NCBI RefSeq assembly: GCF_014852685.1
Contig: NZ_JACZDF010000005.1
Location: 142,275-206,274, forward strand
Origin: Flavimobilis rhizosphaerae
GTDB taxonomy: Bacteria > Actinomycetota > Actinomycetes > Actinomycetales > Cellulomonadaceae
Length of the DNA stretch: 64,000 bases
Direction: 5' to 3'
Shown here: piece by piece, positions 26,488-34,827 of the stretch
Numbering within the stretch: position 1 is the first letter of the stretch
How the letters are laid out: every line of letters starts with the position of its first letter
Translations under genes and position numbers: made by a program
Notes under the pieces: generated by a model
Databases searched by the model: none
The model's input: only the letters and a program-made list of their open reading frames with translations
Told to the model about the DNA's origin: nothing

Positions 26488-27990
26488 TCAGACGCGCACG
26501 CGTTCCGGCGCCGGGCGCGCGAGGACGGGCGCCGCGAAGAAGTCCCGCTCGTGCTGCGCGGACCTGCGGAACGCCTCGAGCATGGCCTCGCGCTCCGCCG
26601 GCCCCGCCGAGGCGGCGAGCGTCGTGACGATCTCGATCGCCCGGTCCGTCGACGCCCGGAACGCCGGGTCCCCGTACGTCTCGATCCACCGCGCGTACGG
26701 GTGCGACGGGCCGAGCCCGGCGAGCAGCCGTTCGCCCAGGTCGACATACATCCAGAAGCACGGCAGCAGCCCTGCGACGAGCGGTCCGTAGCCGCCTCGC
26801 GCGGCGAGCCCGAGCAGATGGTCGACGTACGCGATCGTCGTCGGGGCCGGCCGGGCGTCGAAGAGCTGCCCGTCACCGAGCCAAGAGGCGTGCAGCTCGA
26901 CCTCGGCCGCGATCGCGCCGTGCGCCGAGCTCGCCCAGAACGCCTGCTCGTCGGGCGTCGGCGCGAGGGCGCTCGCGTGCGCGAGCACACGCGCGTAGTC
27001 ACGCAGGTACAACGCGTCCTGCGCGAGGTACCAGGAGAACGCGTCCTCGTGGAGGGAACCGTCGGCGAGCGCGGAGACGAACGGCAACGTGTCGGTCTCG
27101 GCGCGCACCACCGCGATCTCGTCCCACCACTCGGCGGCAACACGGCCCGGCGTCGTCCGAGGAGCCGCCGTGCGCCACAGGGATGCGAGGTGGGAGACGG
27201 GCCCGTGGCCCCGACCGACGTCGAGCAGGTCTGCTGCTTCGAGCGACTCCGTGAGCCACGCGCGCGCCTCGGCGAGCGCGGGCACCCACGCGCCATGGTG
27301 CGCGTGCAGGGTCGCAAGAGCGGCCGACAACGAGCACCCGGTGCCGTGCGTGCACCGCGTGCGTACGCGTGGTCCCTCGACGACGTCGACGACGCCCGTC
27401 GCGTCGACGAGCGCGTCGCGCACGACGTCGCCCGGGAAGTGCCCGCCCTTGACGAGCACCGTCACCCCGCTGCGCACGCTGAGCCGGCGGCCCTGGTCGA
27501 GCGCCTCCTCCCACGTCGCAGCGACGGGCTCGCCGAGGATCACCGCGAGCTCGGGCCGGTTGGGCGTCACGAGGTCGACGTGCGCGAGAAGCTCCCGCAC
27601 GGCGTCCTCAGCATCGGGCTCGAGCAGCCGGTCGCCGCTCGTCGCGACCATGACGGGGTCGAGGACGACGACCGGCGGGCGGACGCGCGCGATCCACGCG
27701 GTGACCTCGGCCGCGGCCGTGACGGATCCCAGCATGCCGATCTTCACGGCGTCGATCGCCACATCGTCGCTCACGGCGTCGAGCTGCGTCGTGAGGAACC
27801 CCACCGGAGGGGTGTGGACCCCGCGGACTCCCTGCGTGTTCTGAGCGACGAGGGCCGTGACGACGCCCATCCCGTAGCCACCGTGCGCGGCGATCGACTT
27901 GAGGTCGGCCTGGAGGCCGGCACCTCCGGTCGGGTCGGTGCCGGCGATCGTGAGGACGCGTGGCACGGTACCGCGCCCGGGCGCGGTCAC
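26488..27990 (-). CDS. thiD-tenA: Bifunctional HMP-P kinase / thiaminase II-like TenA
   Basis: 500-aa fusion. Residues 1 to about 270 are ThiD, phosphorylating hydroxymethylpyrimidine(-phosphate): TIAGTDPTGGAGLQADLKSI, DPVMVATSGDRLL, LVTPNRPE, RTRCTHGTGCSLSAALA. Residues about 285-490 are TenA, an aminopyrimidine aminohydrolase salvaging degraded thiamine: YLAQDALYLRDYARVLA, GLLPCFWMYVDLGERL with the likely catalytic Cys, and AMLEAFRRSAQHERDFF. GTG 27990 overlaps the thiE stop (GTGA). Fusions of ThiD and TenA are known and couple pyrimidine salvage to phosphorylation. Confidence 0.9.
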   Translation of the reverse strand: MTAPGRGTVPRVLTIAGTDPTGGAGLQADLKSIAAHGGYGMGVVTALVAQNTQGVRGVHTPPVGFLTTQLDAVSDDVAIDAVKIGMLGSVTAAAEVTAWIARVRPPVVVLDPVMVATSGDRLLEPDAEDAVRELLAHVDLVTPNRPELAVILGEPVAATWEEALDQGRRLSVRSGVTVLVKGGHFPGDVVRDALVDATGVVDVVEGPRVRTRCTHGTGCSLSAALATLHAHHGAWVPALAEARAWLTESLEAADLLDVGRGHGPVSHLASLWRTAAPRTTPGRVAAEWWDEIAVVRAETDTLPFVSALADGSLHEDAFSWYLAQDALYLRDYARVLAHASALAPTPDEQAFWASSAHGAIAAEVELHASWLGDGQLFDARPAPTTIAYVDHLLGLAARGGYGPLVAGLLPCFWMYVDLGERLLAGLGPSHPYARWIETYGDPAFRASTDRAIEIVTTLAASAGPAEREAMLEAFRRSAQHERDFFAAPVLARPAPERVRV

Positions 27991-28649
27991 GCGGCCGCCC
28001 CCGTCCGCGCGGCCGCAGCGAACGCCTGCGCGGTCGCGGCGGGATCGGCTGCTGCGCAGATCGCCGACGCAACCGCGACGCCCGCGAGCCCGCCCGCCCG
28101 CAGCGGCGCGACGTCGTCGAGACGGATGCCACCGATCGCGACCGTCGGCACGCCGACGGACGCAGCCTGGCGGACGATGCCGTCGATGCCGAGCGGCGCG
28201 GGGGCGTCGGGCTTCGTCGCGGTCGCCCGCACGGTGCCGATGCCGACGTAGTCGACGCGCGCGGCGGACGCCGCGGCAGCCATGAGGTGCTCGTCGGTCG
28301 AGGCCGTGACGCCGACGACGGCGTCGGCTCCGACGAGCGCGCGCACGTCGACGAGCGGCAGGTCGGACTGCCCGATGTGGACGCCGGCGAGCGACGGGAC
28401 GCGGCGCCTCGCGGCACAGAACACGTCGACGCGGTCGTTGATGAGGAGCGCGACGTGCGGCGGGACGACGCGCGCAAGGGCGAGCGTGAGCTCGAGCAGC
28501 TCGCGCGCAGAAGCCCGCTTGTCCCGCACCTGGACAGCCGTGATGCCGCCCGCGGCAGCCGCGTGGACCGTCGCGACGAGGTCACGCCCGGCGCGGCCCG
28601 CCGCGTCGGCGTCGGTGACGAGGTAGACCGACAGGTCGAGGGGCCTCAC
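27987..28649 (-). CDS. thiE: Thiamine-phosphate synthase
   Basis: 220-aa TIM-barrel enzyme joining HMP-PP and thiazole-phosphate. Visible: YLVTDADAAGRAG, GGITAVQVRDKRASARELLE, LLINDRVDV, GVHIGQSDLPL, YVGIGTVRATATKPDA and VAIGGI near the C-terminus. GTG 28649 overlaps the thiM stop (GTGA); ends on a GTGA overlap with thiD/tenA. All three genes are therefore coupled. Confidence 0.92.
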   Translation of the reverse strand: MRPLDLSVYLVTDADAAGRAGRDLVATVHAAAAGGITAVQVRDKRASARELLELTLALARVVPPHVALLINDRVDVFCAARRRVPSLAGVHIGQSDLPLVDVRALVGADAVVGVTASTDEHLMAAAASAARVDYVGIGTVRATATKPDAPAPLGIDGIVRQAASVGVPTVAIGGIRLDDVAPLRAGGLAGVAVASAICAAADPAATAQAFAAAARTGAAA

Positions 28650-29455
28650 GCGAACCTCACCGCCTCGGCGAGCGTCGGCGCGTCGAGCAGCGCGAGCTCG
28701 TCGAGCAGACGCACCGCGAACGACCCGGGACCCGTCGCAGCCTGGGCGGCACGCTCGGCCGCGACCGTGTAGGCGCCGCACGCGGCGACCGTCGCCTCGA
28801 GCGCGTCGTCGTGGACGCCGACGAACGCGGCGACGATGCCGCCGAGGGCGCAGCCGCCGCCCGTCATGCGGGTGAGGAGCGGGTGGCCGTTCGCGACCCG
28901 CACCACCGTCGTGCCGTCGGTGACGAGGTCGACCGGTCCGGACACCGTGACGACGCCGCCCGTGCGCACCGCGACGGCGCAGGCTGCGTCGAGGCTCTCC
29001 TCGACGCCGTGCGTCGCGTCGACACCACGGCCACCGCCGTCCGTCCCGGCGAGCGCACGGATCTCGGAGGCGTTGCCGCGGACGACCGTCGGACGCAGCT
29101 CGAGGAGCTGCGCGGCGAGGGCGGTGCGGAGGGCGAGCGGACCGACGGCGACAGGGTCGAGCACCCAGGGGCGCCCGAGCGTGTCGCACGCGCGGGCCGC
29201 CTCGAGCATGCCGGCCCGCTGCTCGGCACCGGGCGTTCCGAGGTTGACGTAGACGGCGTCGGCGACGCCCGCGAGAGTCCCGGCCTCGCCCGGCAGGTCC
29301 GCCATCGCGGGCGCGGCACCGAGGGCGAGGAGCGTGTTGGCGACGAGGTTGACGGTGACCGTGTTGGTGAGGCACTGGACGAGGGGTCCGGCGGCGCGGA
29401 CCTCCTCGAGTGCACGTGGGACGGCTGTGAGCAGGGTCGACGGCGCACGAAGCAT
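28646..29455 (-). CDS. thiM: Hydroxyethylthiazole kinase
   Basis: 269-aa kinase salvaging the thiazole moiety of thiamine. VQCLTNTVTVNLVANTLLAL, ADLPGEAGTLAGVADAVYVN, WVLDPVAVG, RGNASEIRAL and MTGGGCALGGIVAAFVGV are the standard blocks, with the catalytic Cys in GGGCALG. ATG 29455 lies just downstream of a TPP riboswitch whose 3' end includes the Shine-Dalgarno GAAGGGA, so translation initiation is the likely control point. Confidence 0.93.
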   Translation of the reverse strand: MLRAPSTLLTAVPRALEEVRAAGPLVQCLTNTVTVNLVANTLLALGAAPAMADLPGEAGTLAGVADAVYVNLGTPGAEQRAGMLEAARACDTLGRPWVLDPVAVGPLALRTALAAQLLELRPTVVRGNASEIRALAGTDGGGRGVDATHGVEESLDAACAVAVRTGGVVTVSGPVDLVTDGTTVVRVANGHPLLTRMTGGGCALGGIVAAFVGVHDDALEATVAACGAYTVAAERAAQAATGPGSFAVRLLDELALLDAPTLAEAVRFA

Positions 29456-29460
29456 CGTGA

Positions 29461-29535
29461 CATCCCTTCGCTAGTACGAGCTAGATCAGGTTCAACGGGT
29501 GTGATCTCAGCCCCGCGATGGGGCACCCCGTGTCA
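29461..29535 (-). ncRNA. TPP (THI-box) riboswitch
   Basis: Read on the minus strand the element has the helix-1 segment ACGGGGTGCC, the conserved GGGGCTGAGATCACACCC core, GTTGAACCTGATCTAGCTCG and the GTACTAGCGAAGGGA closing segment. It directly precedes thiM with the ribosome-binding site inside the last helix. TPP binding is expected to hide it and repress thiM-thiE-thiD/tenA. Confidence 0.93.
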
Positions 29536-29606
29536 GTGCGTCCGAGAGTAGCAGCGGTGTCCGAAAGGTGGCTCGGCGGTCTCGAGCGCTGAATCCCCGG
29601 CAACGA

Positions 29607-29646
29607 GGAGGAGCCGTGCACCCCGGACGGGGTGCACGGCTCCTCC
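29607..29646 (-). terminator. Terminator of the zinc-ribbon/SPFH operon
   Basis: 18-bp perfect stem GGAGGAGCCGTGCACCCC (29607-29624) with its complement (29629-29646) and loop GGAC, 21 bases beyond the stop of the zinc-ribbon gene. Confidence 0.75.
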
Positions 29647-29666
29647 GAGCGTGCGCGAGGCGCTCG

Positions 29667-30782
29667 TCAGGTGCGCGTGCGCGAGTAGAGGTACAACGCG
29701 AGAACGAGGAGCACGAGGCCGCCGGCGACGGTGAGAGCAACCTTCACCGCGCTCACCGGGTGCTTGCCCGTGACCTTGCCCGTCGACGCGTTGATGACGA
29801 CCTGCCACTGCTTGCCCGCGTACATGTACGTCGCGATCCAGAACGGCATGAGGACGAGCTTGAACATCACGGCCGCGTACGCGGTGCGGATCTGCGAGAT
29901 GCGCTGGCGGTCCCCGCCGATAGCCCGTTCGACGTCGGCCCGGATGACACCGGCCATGACCTGCTTGGCGGTCTCGAGCCCGCGCGGCGGATCCACGTCG
30001 TAGCGCACGGTCGAGAACCCTGCGACGTACTCGGCCCGGTAGGGCTGGGCCTTCGCGAGGTCCGCGCTCCCGGCGCCCCGCGCCTCCTTGGGGGTGAGCT
30101 GGGCCGAGCCGGGGACGACGATGTCGTCGAAGCTGCGACGGACGGTGCCGGACCGGTGCGACCAGCGGGTGCGGGTCTCCGTGCGGTCGTCGTCGACCTT
30201 CACCGTGTAGTCGTCGCCGCGCTGGCCCTCGTACTCGCTCGTCGTGCGGGCGTCGAAGGTCCAGTACGGCAGATAGGTGCCGCGGAGCGACTCCTCGGCG
30301 TCGACGTCCTTGAGCGCGCGCGGGCCGAAGAAGCGCGAGGTCACCCACTTCGTGAACGCGGCGCGCGCCGCAGTCTGGTCGAGTGCGAACGGGACGACCG
30401 CCTCGGGCGGGATGACACCCTCGGTCGGGGTGATGCCGACGAGGTGGCCGCCGCAGAACTGGCACGCGGTCGAGATCGCGGTCGACTCGGTCGTCGCGCC
30501 GCAGCCCTCGCACCGCAGCACGTGGCCACCGAGGCTCGCGACGGCGCGGCCGGCGTTGTTCGCGGCCCAGGTCTCGTAGTCGTGCTCGTCGACGCTCGCG
30601 TCCGGGTCGTGGGCGATCTCGGCGAAGTAGCCGCACATGAGGCAGCGCATCGAGGACGTGCCTGCCGCGAAGCCGAGCTGCGAGCCACAGCCGGGGCAGC
30701 GGGTCGCGAGGAGCGCGGCGTCCTCCGCCGACGCTGACGCGGTGTCTTCGGGCTGCGGCGGGAACGGGGGAGGCATGCTCAT
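29667..30782 (-). CDS. Zinc-ribbon membrane protein linked to SPFH gene
   Basis: 371-aa protein. It has two double CxxC zinc ribbons (C29/C32 with C47/C50; C91/C94 with C107/C110), a central beta-rich region (about 150-320, including YLPYWTFDARTTSEYEG), and a transmembrane helix near residues 345-365 followed by a short basic tail. No catalytic motif is recognised. ATG 30782 lies 4 bases after the SPFH stop, so the two are one operon. Proteins of this shape recur next to YdjI-type SPFH genes in Actinobacteria; function unknown. Confidence 0.75.
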   Translation of the reverse strand: MSMPPPFPPQPEDTASASAEDAALLATRCPGCGSQLGFAAGTSSMRCLMCGYFAEIAHDPDASVDEHDYETWAANNAGRAVASLGGHVLRCEGCGATTESTAISTACQFCGGHLVGITPTEGVIPPEAVVPFALDQTAARAAFTKWVTSRFFGPRALKDVDAEESLRGTYLPYWTFDARTTSEYEGQRGDDYTVKVDDDRTETRTRWSHRSGTVRRSFDDIVVPGSAQLTPKEARGAGSADLAKAQPYRAEYVAGFSTVRYDVDPPRGLETAKQVMAGVIRADVERAIGGDRQRISQIRTAYAAVMFKLVLMPFWIATYMYAGKQWQVVINASTGKVTGKHPVSAVKVALTVAGGLVLLVLALYLYSRTRT

Positions 30783-30786
30783 CGGC

Positions 30787-31917
30787 TCAGGCTCCCGGGG
30801 TCGCGGGCGGCAGGGGCGGCGGCACGGCGCCGAAGAGCGACGCGAGCGCGGGAACCGAGCCGGCTGCGGTCCACGCGGCCATGCCGTCCTGCCACACGAG
30901 CGTCTCCCGGGTGAAGGAGCCCGAGGCTGCAAGGCTGCCGAGCTCGGCCAGCGACGTCGGGCCTGACTGGGCGCCACCCGTCGCGTGGAACCAGGGCGCG
31001 CCGGCCCCGGGCAGCGGCGGGGGAGCGGCTGCCGCCGGCGCGGCGGGAGCGGCAGGGGCCTGGCTGCCTGCCAGCGTCTGCGCCATCTGCTGGCCGACGG
31101 CGAGCCCGAGGCCCATCGTCATGCCCTCGCCTCCGCCGCCGGGGTTCCCGGCGGCGGTCTCGATCGCGTTGGCCGCCTGGAACTGCGTGTACTGCTGCAT
31201 GTTGCCGAGGACGGCCATCTGGGTCTTCTTGTCGAGGGCTGCCTCGACCTCGGGCGGGAACGAGATGTTCTCGATGACGAAGCGGGTGATGGCGACGCCG
31301 TACTCGGCGAGGCTCGTCGTGAGCTCGGTCGCGAGCCGACCGGCGATGACGTTCTGGTTGGCGGCAAGGTCGAGCGCGGCGACCTGCGCGTGGGCGAGCG
31401 CGGGGCCGAGGGCCCCGACGATGTTCTGCCGGAAGAACTCGCCGATCTCCTCGGTGCGGAAGTTCGGGTCGGTGCCGACGAGCTGGCGCAGGAGCGCGGC
31501 CGCGTCGGTTACCTGGAGCGAGTAGGTGCCGAATCCGCGCAGGCGGACGGCGCCGAACTCGGGGTCGCGCAGCATGACGGGGTTCTGCGTGCCCCACTTG
31601 AAGTCGGTGAACTGGCGGGTCGTGACGAAGTAGACCTCGGCCTTCCATGGCGAGTTGAAGCCGTGCTTCCAGCCCTTGAGGGTCGAGAGGATCGGAAGGT
31701 TCTGCGTCGACAGGGTGTAGGTGCCCGGGCCGAAGACGTCCGCGAGTCGACCCTCGTTGACGAAGACGGCAACCTGGCCCTCGCGGACGACGAGCTTCGC
31801 CTCGTTCTTGATCTCGTTGCCCTGGCGCGGGAAGCGCCAGACGATCGTGTCCCGCGAGCTGTCGAGGAACTCGATGATGTCGATGAGCTGCCCGCGCAGC
31901 TTGTCCATGAAGCTCAT
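30787..31917 (-). CDS. SPFH-domain protein with C-terminal GYF_2 domain
   Basis: 376-aa protein. Residues about 30-240 form an SPFH/band-7 domain of the YdjI, 'virion core protein'-like type (WRFPRQGNEIKNEAKLVV, REGQVAVFVNEGRLADVFGP, FGTYSLQVTDAAALLRQLVG). A Gly-rich stretch and an Ala/Pro linker follow. A GYF_2 domain lies at about 305-360 (WFHATGGAQSGPTSLAELGS, VWQDGMAAWTAAGSVP). There is no transmembrane helix, so membrane association is peripheral. GGAGAGAT precedes ATG 31917. Likely a membrane-stress scaffold by analogy to YdjI; its partner is probably the zinc-ribbon membrane protein. Confidence 0.82.
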   Translation of the reverse strand: MSFMDKLRGQLIDIIEFLDSSRDTIVWRFPRQGNEIKNEAKLVVREGQVAVFVNEGRLADVFGPGTYTLSTQNLPILSTLKGWKHGFNSPWKAEVYFVTTRQFTDFKWGTQNPVMLRDPEFGAVRLRGFGTYSLQVTDAAALLRQLVGTDPNFRTEEIGEFFRQNIVGALGPALAHAQVAALDLAANQNVIAGRLATELTTSLAEYGVAITRFVIENISFPPEVEAALDKKTQMAVLGNMQQYTQFQAANAIETAAGNPGGGGEGMTMGLGLAVGQQMAQTLAGSQAPAAPAAPAAAAPPPLPGAGAPWFHATGGAQSGPTSLAELGSLAASGSFTRETLVWQDGMAAWTAAGSVPALASLFGAVPPPLPPATPGA

Positions 31918-32075
31918 GATCTCTCCGTCTCCCCCTGGGGCGGCGACTGGGTCGCCGTGCGACCTGGTCGGTCACACCATCGCCGATGGTACACAGTAGG
32001 GCTCGGTCTCACCTTCGAACGGTGATCCTTTGGTCACAGAAGCGTTAGCGCTCGCACCTGTGGCGTCCGCCGGGC

Positions 32076-32104
32076 TTGAAGTTCGGGTTGCCGAAATCTA
32101 TGTT
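32076..32104 (+). promoter_or_regulatory. Metal-importer promoter with MntR/DtxR-like operator
   Basis: -35 TTGAAG (32076-32081), exact 17-bp spacer, -10 TATGTT (32099-32104), then 6 bases to ATG 32111. The spacer starts with the palindrome TTCGG-GTTG-CCGAA (32082-32095). Assignment to an Mn- or Zn-sensing repressor is inferred from the gene it controls. Confidence 0.6.
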
Positions 32105-32110
32105 GTGGAC

Positions 32111-33049
32111 ATGGGTCATCTAGCACGTCCGCGCTGTGCGACAGCGCGTGTCGCCGCGACAGCTCTCGCCGCGGCCGCGCTCTTGTCCGCGTGCGGCGCG
32201 CCGGGAGAAGCAGAGGCCGACGACCCGCGTCCGCTCATCCTCACGACGTTCACGGTCGTCGCCGACATCGCGCGCAACGTCGCCGGGGAGGACCTGCGGG
32301 TCGCGTCCATCACGAAGGTCGGCGCCGAGATCCATGGCTACGACCCGACGCCCGGCGACCTCCGACGCGCCGCCGGCGCGGACCTCGTCCTCGACAACGG
32401 GCTCGGCCTCGAGGCGTGGTTCGCGCGCTTCGTCGACGGTCTCGACGTCCCACGCGTCACCCTCTCCGACGGCGTCGCGACGATCCCGATCGCTCGGGGT
32501 GAGGCCGAGGGGCGCCCCAACCCGCACGCGTGGATGAGCCCGACCGCAGGCGCGTCGTACGCACGCCTCGCGGCCGAGGCGTTCGCCGAGCTCGACCCTG
32601 ACCGCGCCGACGCCTACCGCGAGCGCGCCGAGACGTACGCAGCCCGGCTCGGGACGCTGAGGGACGAGCTCGTCGCGCGGCTCGCGACCGTCCCGCCTGC
32701 AGCCCGTGCGCTCGTCACGTGCGAGGGGGCGTTCTCCTACCTCGCTGCCGACGTCGGGCTCGAGGAACGTTACCTGTGGGCGGTCAACGCCGAGCAGCAG
32801 GCGACCCCGCAGCAGGTCGCCGAGGTCGAGACGTTCGTCCGCGAGCGCGGGGTCGCAGCGGTGTTCTGCGAGTCGACGGTCAACCCTTCGCCCATGCAGC
32901 GTGTCGCGGAGTCGACCGGTGCGCGCTTCGTCGGTCCGCTCTACGTCGACTCGCTCTCGGTGCCTGACGGACCCGTGCCCACGTACCTCGACCTGCTGCG
33001 CCACGACGTCGATCTCATCGTCGCCGGTCTCTCAGGAGGCGCCCCATGA
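32111..33049 (+). CDS. Metal ABC transporter substrate-binding lipoprotein (Mn/Zn cluster A-I)
   Basis: 312-aa lipoprotein with signal peptide and ideal lipobox LLSAC (Cys near residue 26). Cluster A-I metal-ligand regions are visible: the His of GAEIHGYDPTP, the His of NPHAWMSP, the Glu/Asp-rich central helix, and CESTVNPSPM, corresponding to the third metal-ligand segment. It captures Mn2+ or Zn2+ outside the membrane. ATG 32111 is supported by a TATGTT box 6 bases upstream; longer frames cross the promoter. Overlaps the ATPase gene by 4 bases. Confidence 0.88.
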   Translation: MGHLARPRCATARVAATALAAAALLSACGAPGEAEADDPRPLILTTFTVVADIARNVAGEDLRVASITKVGAEIHGYDPTPGDLRRAAGADLVLDNGLGLEAWFARFVDGLDVPRVTLSDGVATIPIARGEAEGRPNPHAWMSPTAGASYARLAAEAFAELDPDRADAYRERAETYAARLGTLRDELVARLATVPPAARALVTCEGAFSYLAADVGLEERYLWAVNAEQQATPQQVAEVETFVRERGVAAVFCESTVNPSPMQRVAESTGARFVGPLYVDSLSVPDGPVPTYLDLLRHDVDLIVAGLSGGAP

Positions 33050-33798
33050 CCTCGAAACCGCTCACGCCCGCCGCACTCGAGGTGCGCGGGCTCACCGTCG
33101 TCCGGGGGGAGGTTCGAGCACTCACGGACGTCGACCTCACGGTCGCACCGGGCCGGGTCACGGCTCTCGTGGGACCTAACGGCTCGGGGAAGTCGACGCT
33201 CTTCGCGGCCGTGACGGGCGGCGTCGACGTGACGTCGGGCACCGTGAAGGTCGGGGGGACGGACGCCGCTGCGGCACGCAGGCGCCGGGAGATCGCGTTC
33301 GTCGGTCAGGACGACACGGTCGACCGGCAGTTCCCGCTCACGGTCGCCGACGTCGTCGCTCAGGGACGCCCCGCCCCCCGCGGGCTGCTCGGACGGCGGA
33401 CGGCCGCCGACCGGGCAGCGGTCGCCGAGGCCCTCGCACGGGTGGGCCTCGCGGATCTCGCCCGGCGGCCGATCGGCGCGCTCTCGGGCGGGCAGCGCCG
33501 CCGCGTCCTCGTGGCGCGTGCACTCGTCCAGGAGGCTGGCCTGCTGCTCCTCGACGAGCCCCTCGCGGGGGTCGACGTCGCGTCGGCCGAGCTCCTCGTC
33601 GACATCGTGCGCGCTCGCGCCGACGAGGGCGCGGGGGTGCTTGTCTCGACGCACGACCTCGCGGGCGTCACCGACCTCGCCGACGACGTCGTGCTTCTCG
33701 CGGGCAGGGTCGTCGCTGCGGGACCCGTCGCGTCGACGCTCACGCCGGCGGCGCTCGCCGAGGCCTTCGGGCTCCGCACCGGGGACGTGCGGCGATGA
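33046..33798 (+). CDS. Metal ABC transporter ATP-binding protein
   Basis: 250-aa ABC ATPase: Walker A GPNGSGKST, Q-loop FVGQDD, signature LSGGQRRRVLVAR, Walker B LLLLDEPLAGVD, switch His in STHD. VDRQFPLTVADVV is typical of Mn/Zn importers. The ATGA overlap with the binding-protein gene and a further ATGA overlap with the permease make a coupled three-gene operon. Confidence 0.92.
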   Translation: MTSKPLTPAALEVRGLTVVRGEVRALTDVDLTVAPGRVTALVGPNGSGKSTLFAAVTGGVDVTSGTVKVGGTDAAAARRRREIAFVGQDDTVDRQFPLTVADVVAQGRPAPRGLLGRRTAADRAAVAEALARVGLADLARRPIGALSGGQRRRVLVARALVQEAGLLLLDEPLAGVDVASAELLVDIVRARADEGAGVLVSTHDLAGVTDLADDVVLLAGRVVAAGPVASTLTPAALAEAFGLRTGDVRR

Positions 33799-34652
33799 CG
33801 TTCCTCGAGCTGATCCTCGACCCGCTGTCGCACGAGTTCATGGTGCGGGCGCTCGCTGTCATCTCGGTGTCGAGCGCGGTGAGCGCGCTGCTGTCGTGCT
33901 GGCTCGTGCTCGTCGGCTGGTCGCTCATGGGCGATGCCGTCTCGCACGCGGTCCTGCCGGGGGTCGTGCTCGCGTACATCCTCGGGCTGCCGTTCGCCGT
34001 CGGCGCAGTCGTCTTCGCGCTCGGGGCGGTCGTCCTCGTCGCGGCGGTCCGCTCGACAGGCCGCACGAAGGAGGACGCCGCGATCGGGATCGTCTTCACG
34101 ACGCTCTTCGCCCTCGGCCTCGTCCTCGTCTCGGTGACACCGAGCCAGACGGACCTCATGCACGTCGTCTTCGGCAACGTCCTCGGGGTGTCACGCTCGG
34201 AGCTCGTCCAGGTTGCCGCGCTTGCCGCGGTCGTCGTGATCGTCGCGCTGGCGCGGCGGCACGATCTCACGGCGTTCGCGTTCGATCCGGTGCAGCTGCG
34301 GGTGCTGGGTCGCTCACCAGGTCGGGTGGGTGCGCTGCTCCTCGTGCTGCTCGCGCTCACGGCCGTCACGGCGATCCAGTCCGTCGGGGTCGTTCTCGTC
34401 GTCGCGATGCTCGTCATCCCCGGGGCGACGGCCCACCTCCTCAGCGACCGTCTGGCGCGGATGCTCGTCGTCGCCCCTGCGGTGGCGGTCGCTTGCGGGG
34501 TCGTCGGGGTATACGTGTCGTACTACGCCGACCTGGCGACCGGGGCGACGGTGGTGCTCGCCCAGGGGGCGGCCTACCTCCTCGCGGTGCTGCTGGCGCC
34601 GGGCCGCGGTGTCCTCGCGCGCGCGAGGAGGCGGGCGCGCACCGCGGCGTGA
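33795..34652 (+). CDS. Metal ABC transporter permease
   Basis: 285-aa ABC-3 family permease with about eight transmembrane helices. WSLMGDAVSHAVLPGVVLAY and FGNVLGVSRSEL are family blocks; the coupling helix lies near VQLRVLGRSPGRVGALL. Completes the Mn/Zn importer. The last 15 residues are Arg-rich. Confidence 0.92.
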   Translation: MTFLELILDPLSHEFMVRALAVISVSSAVSALLSCWLVLVGWSLMGDAVSHAVLPGVVLAYILGLPFAVGAVVFALGAVVLVAAVRSTGRTKEDAAIGIVFTTLFALGLVLVSVTPSQTDLMHVVFGNVLGVSRSELVQVAALAAVVVIVALARRHDLTAFAFDPVQLRVLGRSPGRVGALLLVLLALTAVTAIQSVGVVLVVAMLVIPGATAHLLSDRLARMLVVAPAVAVACGVVGVYVSYYADLATGATVVLAQGAAYLLAVLLAPGRGVLARARRRARTAA

Positions 34653-34827
34653 GCCGCCGTGCGCGGCGTTTGCACGGGGTGCGAGCACCCGTGCCCGGTG
34701 GGGTGCGAGCATACGTGCACCGTGGGGTCCCACCACCCTGCCGCGCGGGTCCTTCACCTTGACGTCACTGGCGCTGCGCGCCCTGCCGATGGCACCAGGG
34801 TCGGGCCCAGACCGAGTCCGGCACTGA
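34653..34827 (+). repeat. Gene-free stretch with two 24-bp near-repeats
   Basis: Following the permease there are two adjacent copies of a 24-base unit beginning GGTGCGAGCA (about 34677-34724), with one further partial copy before them. They carry GCACG/CGTGC palindromes and may form terminator-like hairpins. No gene seen. Confidence 0.4.

Noticed and set aside
34677..34724. Tandem 24-bp units as a CRISPR or iteron array
   Set aside because: Only two to three diverged copies are present, with no spacers and no replication genes nearby.
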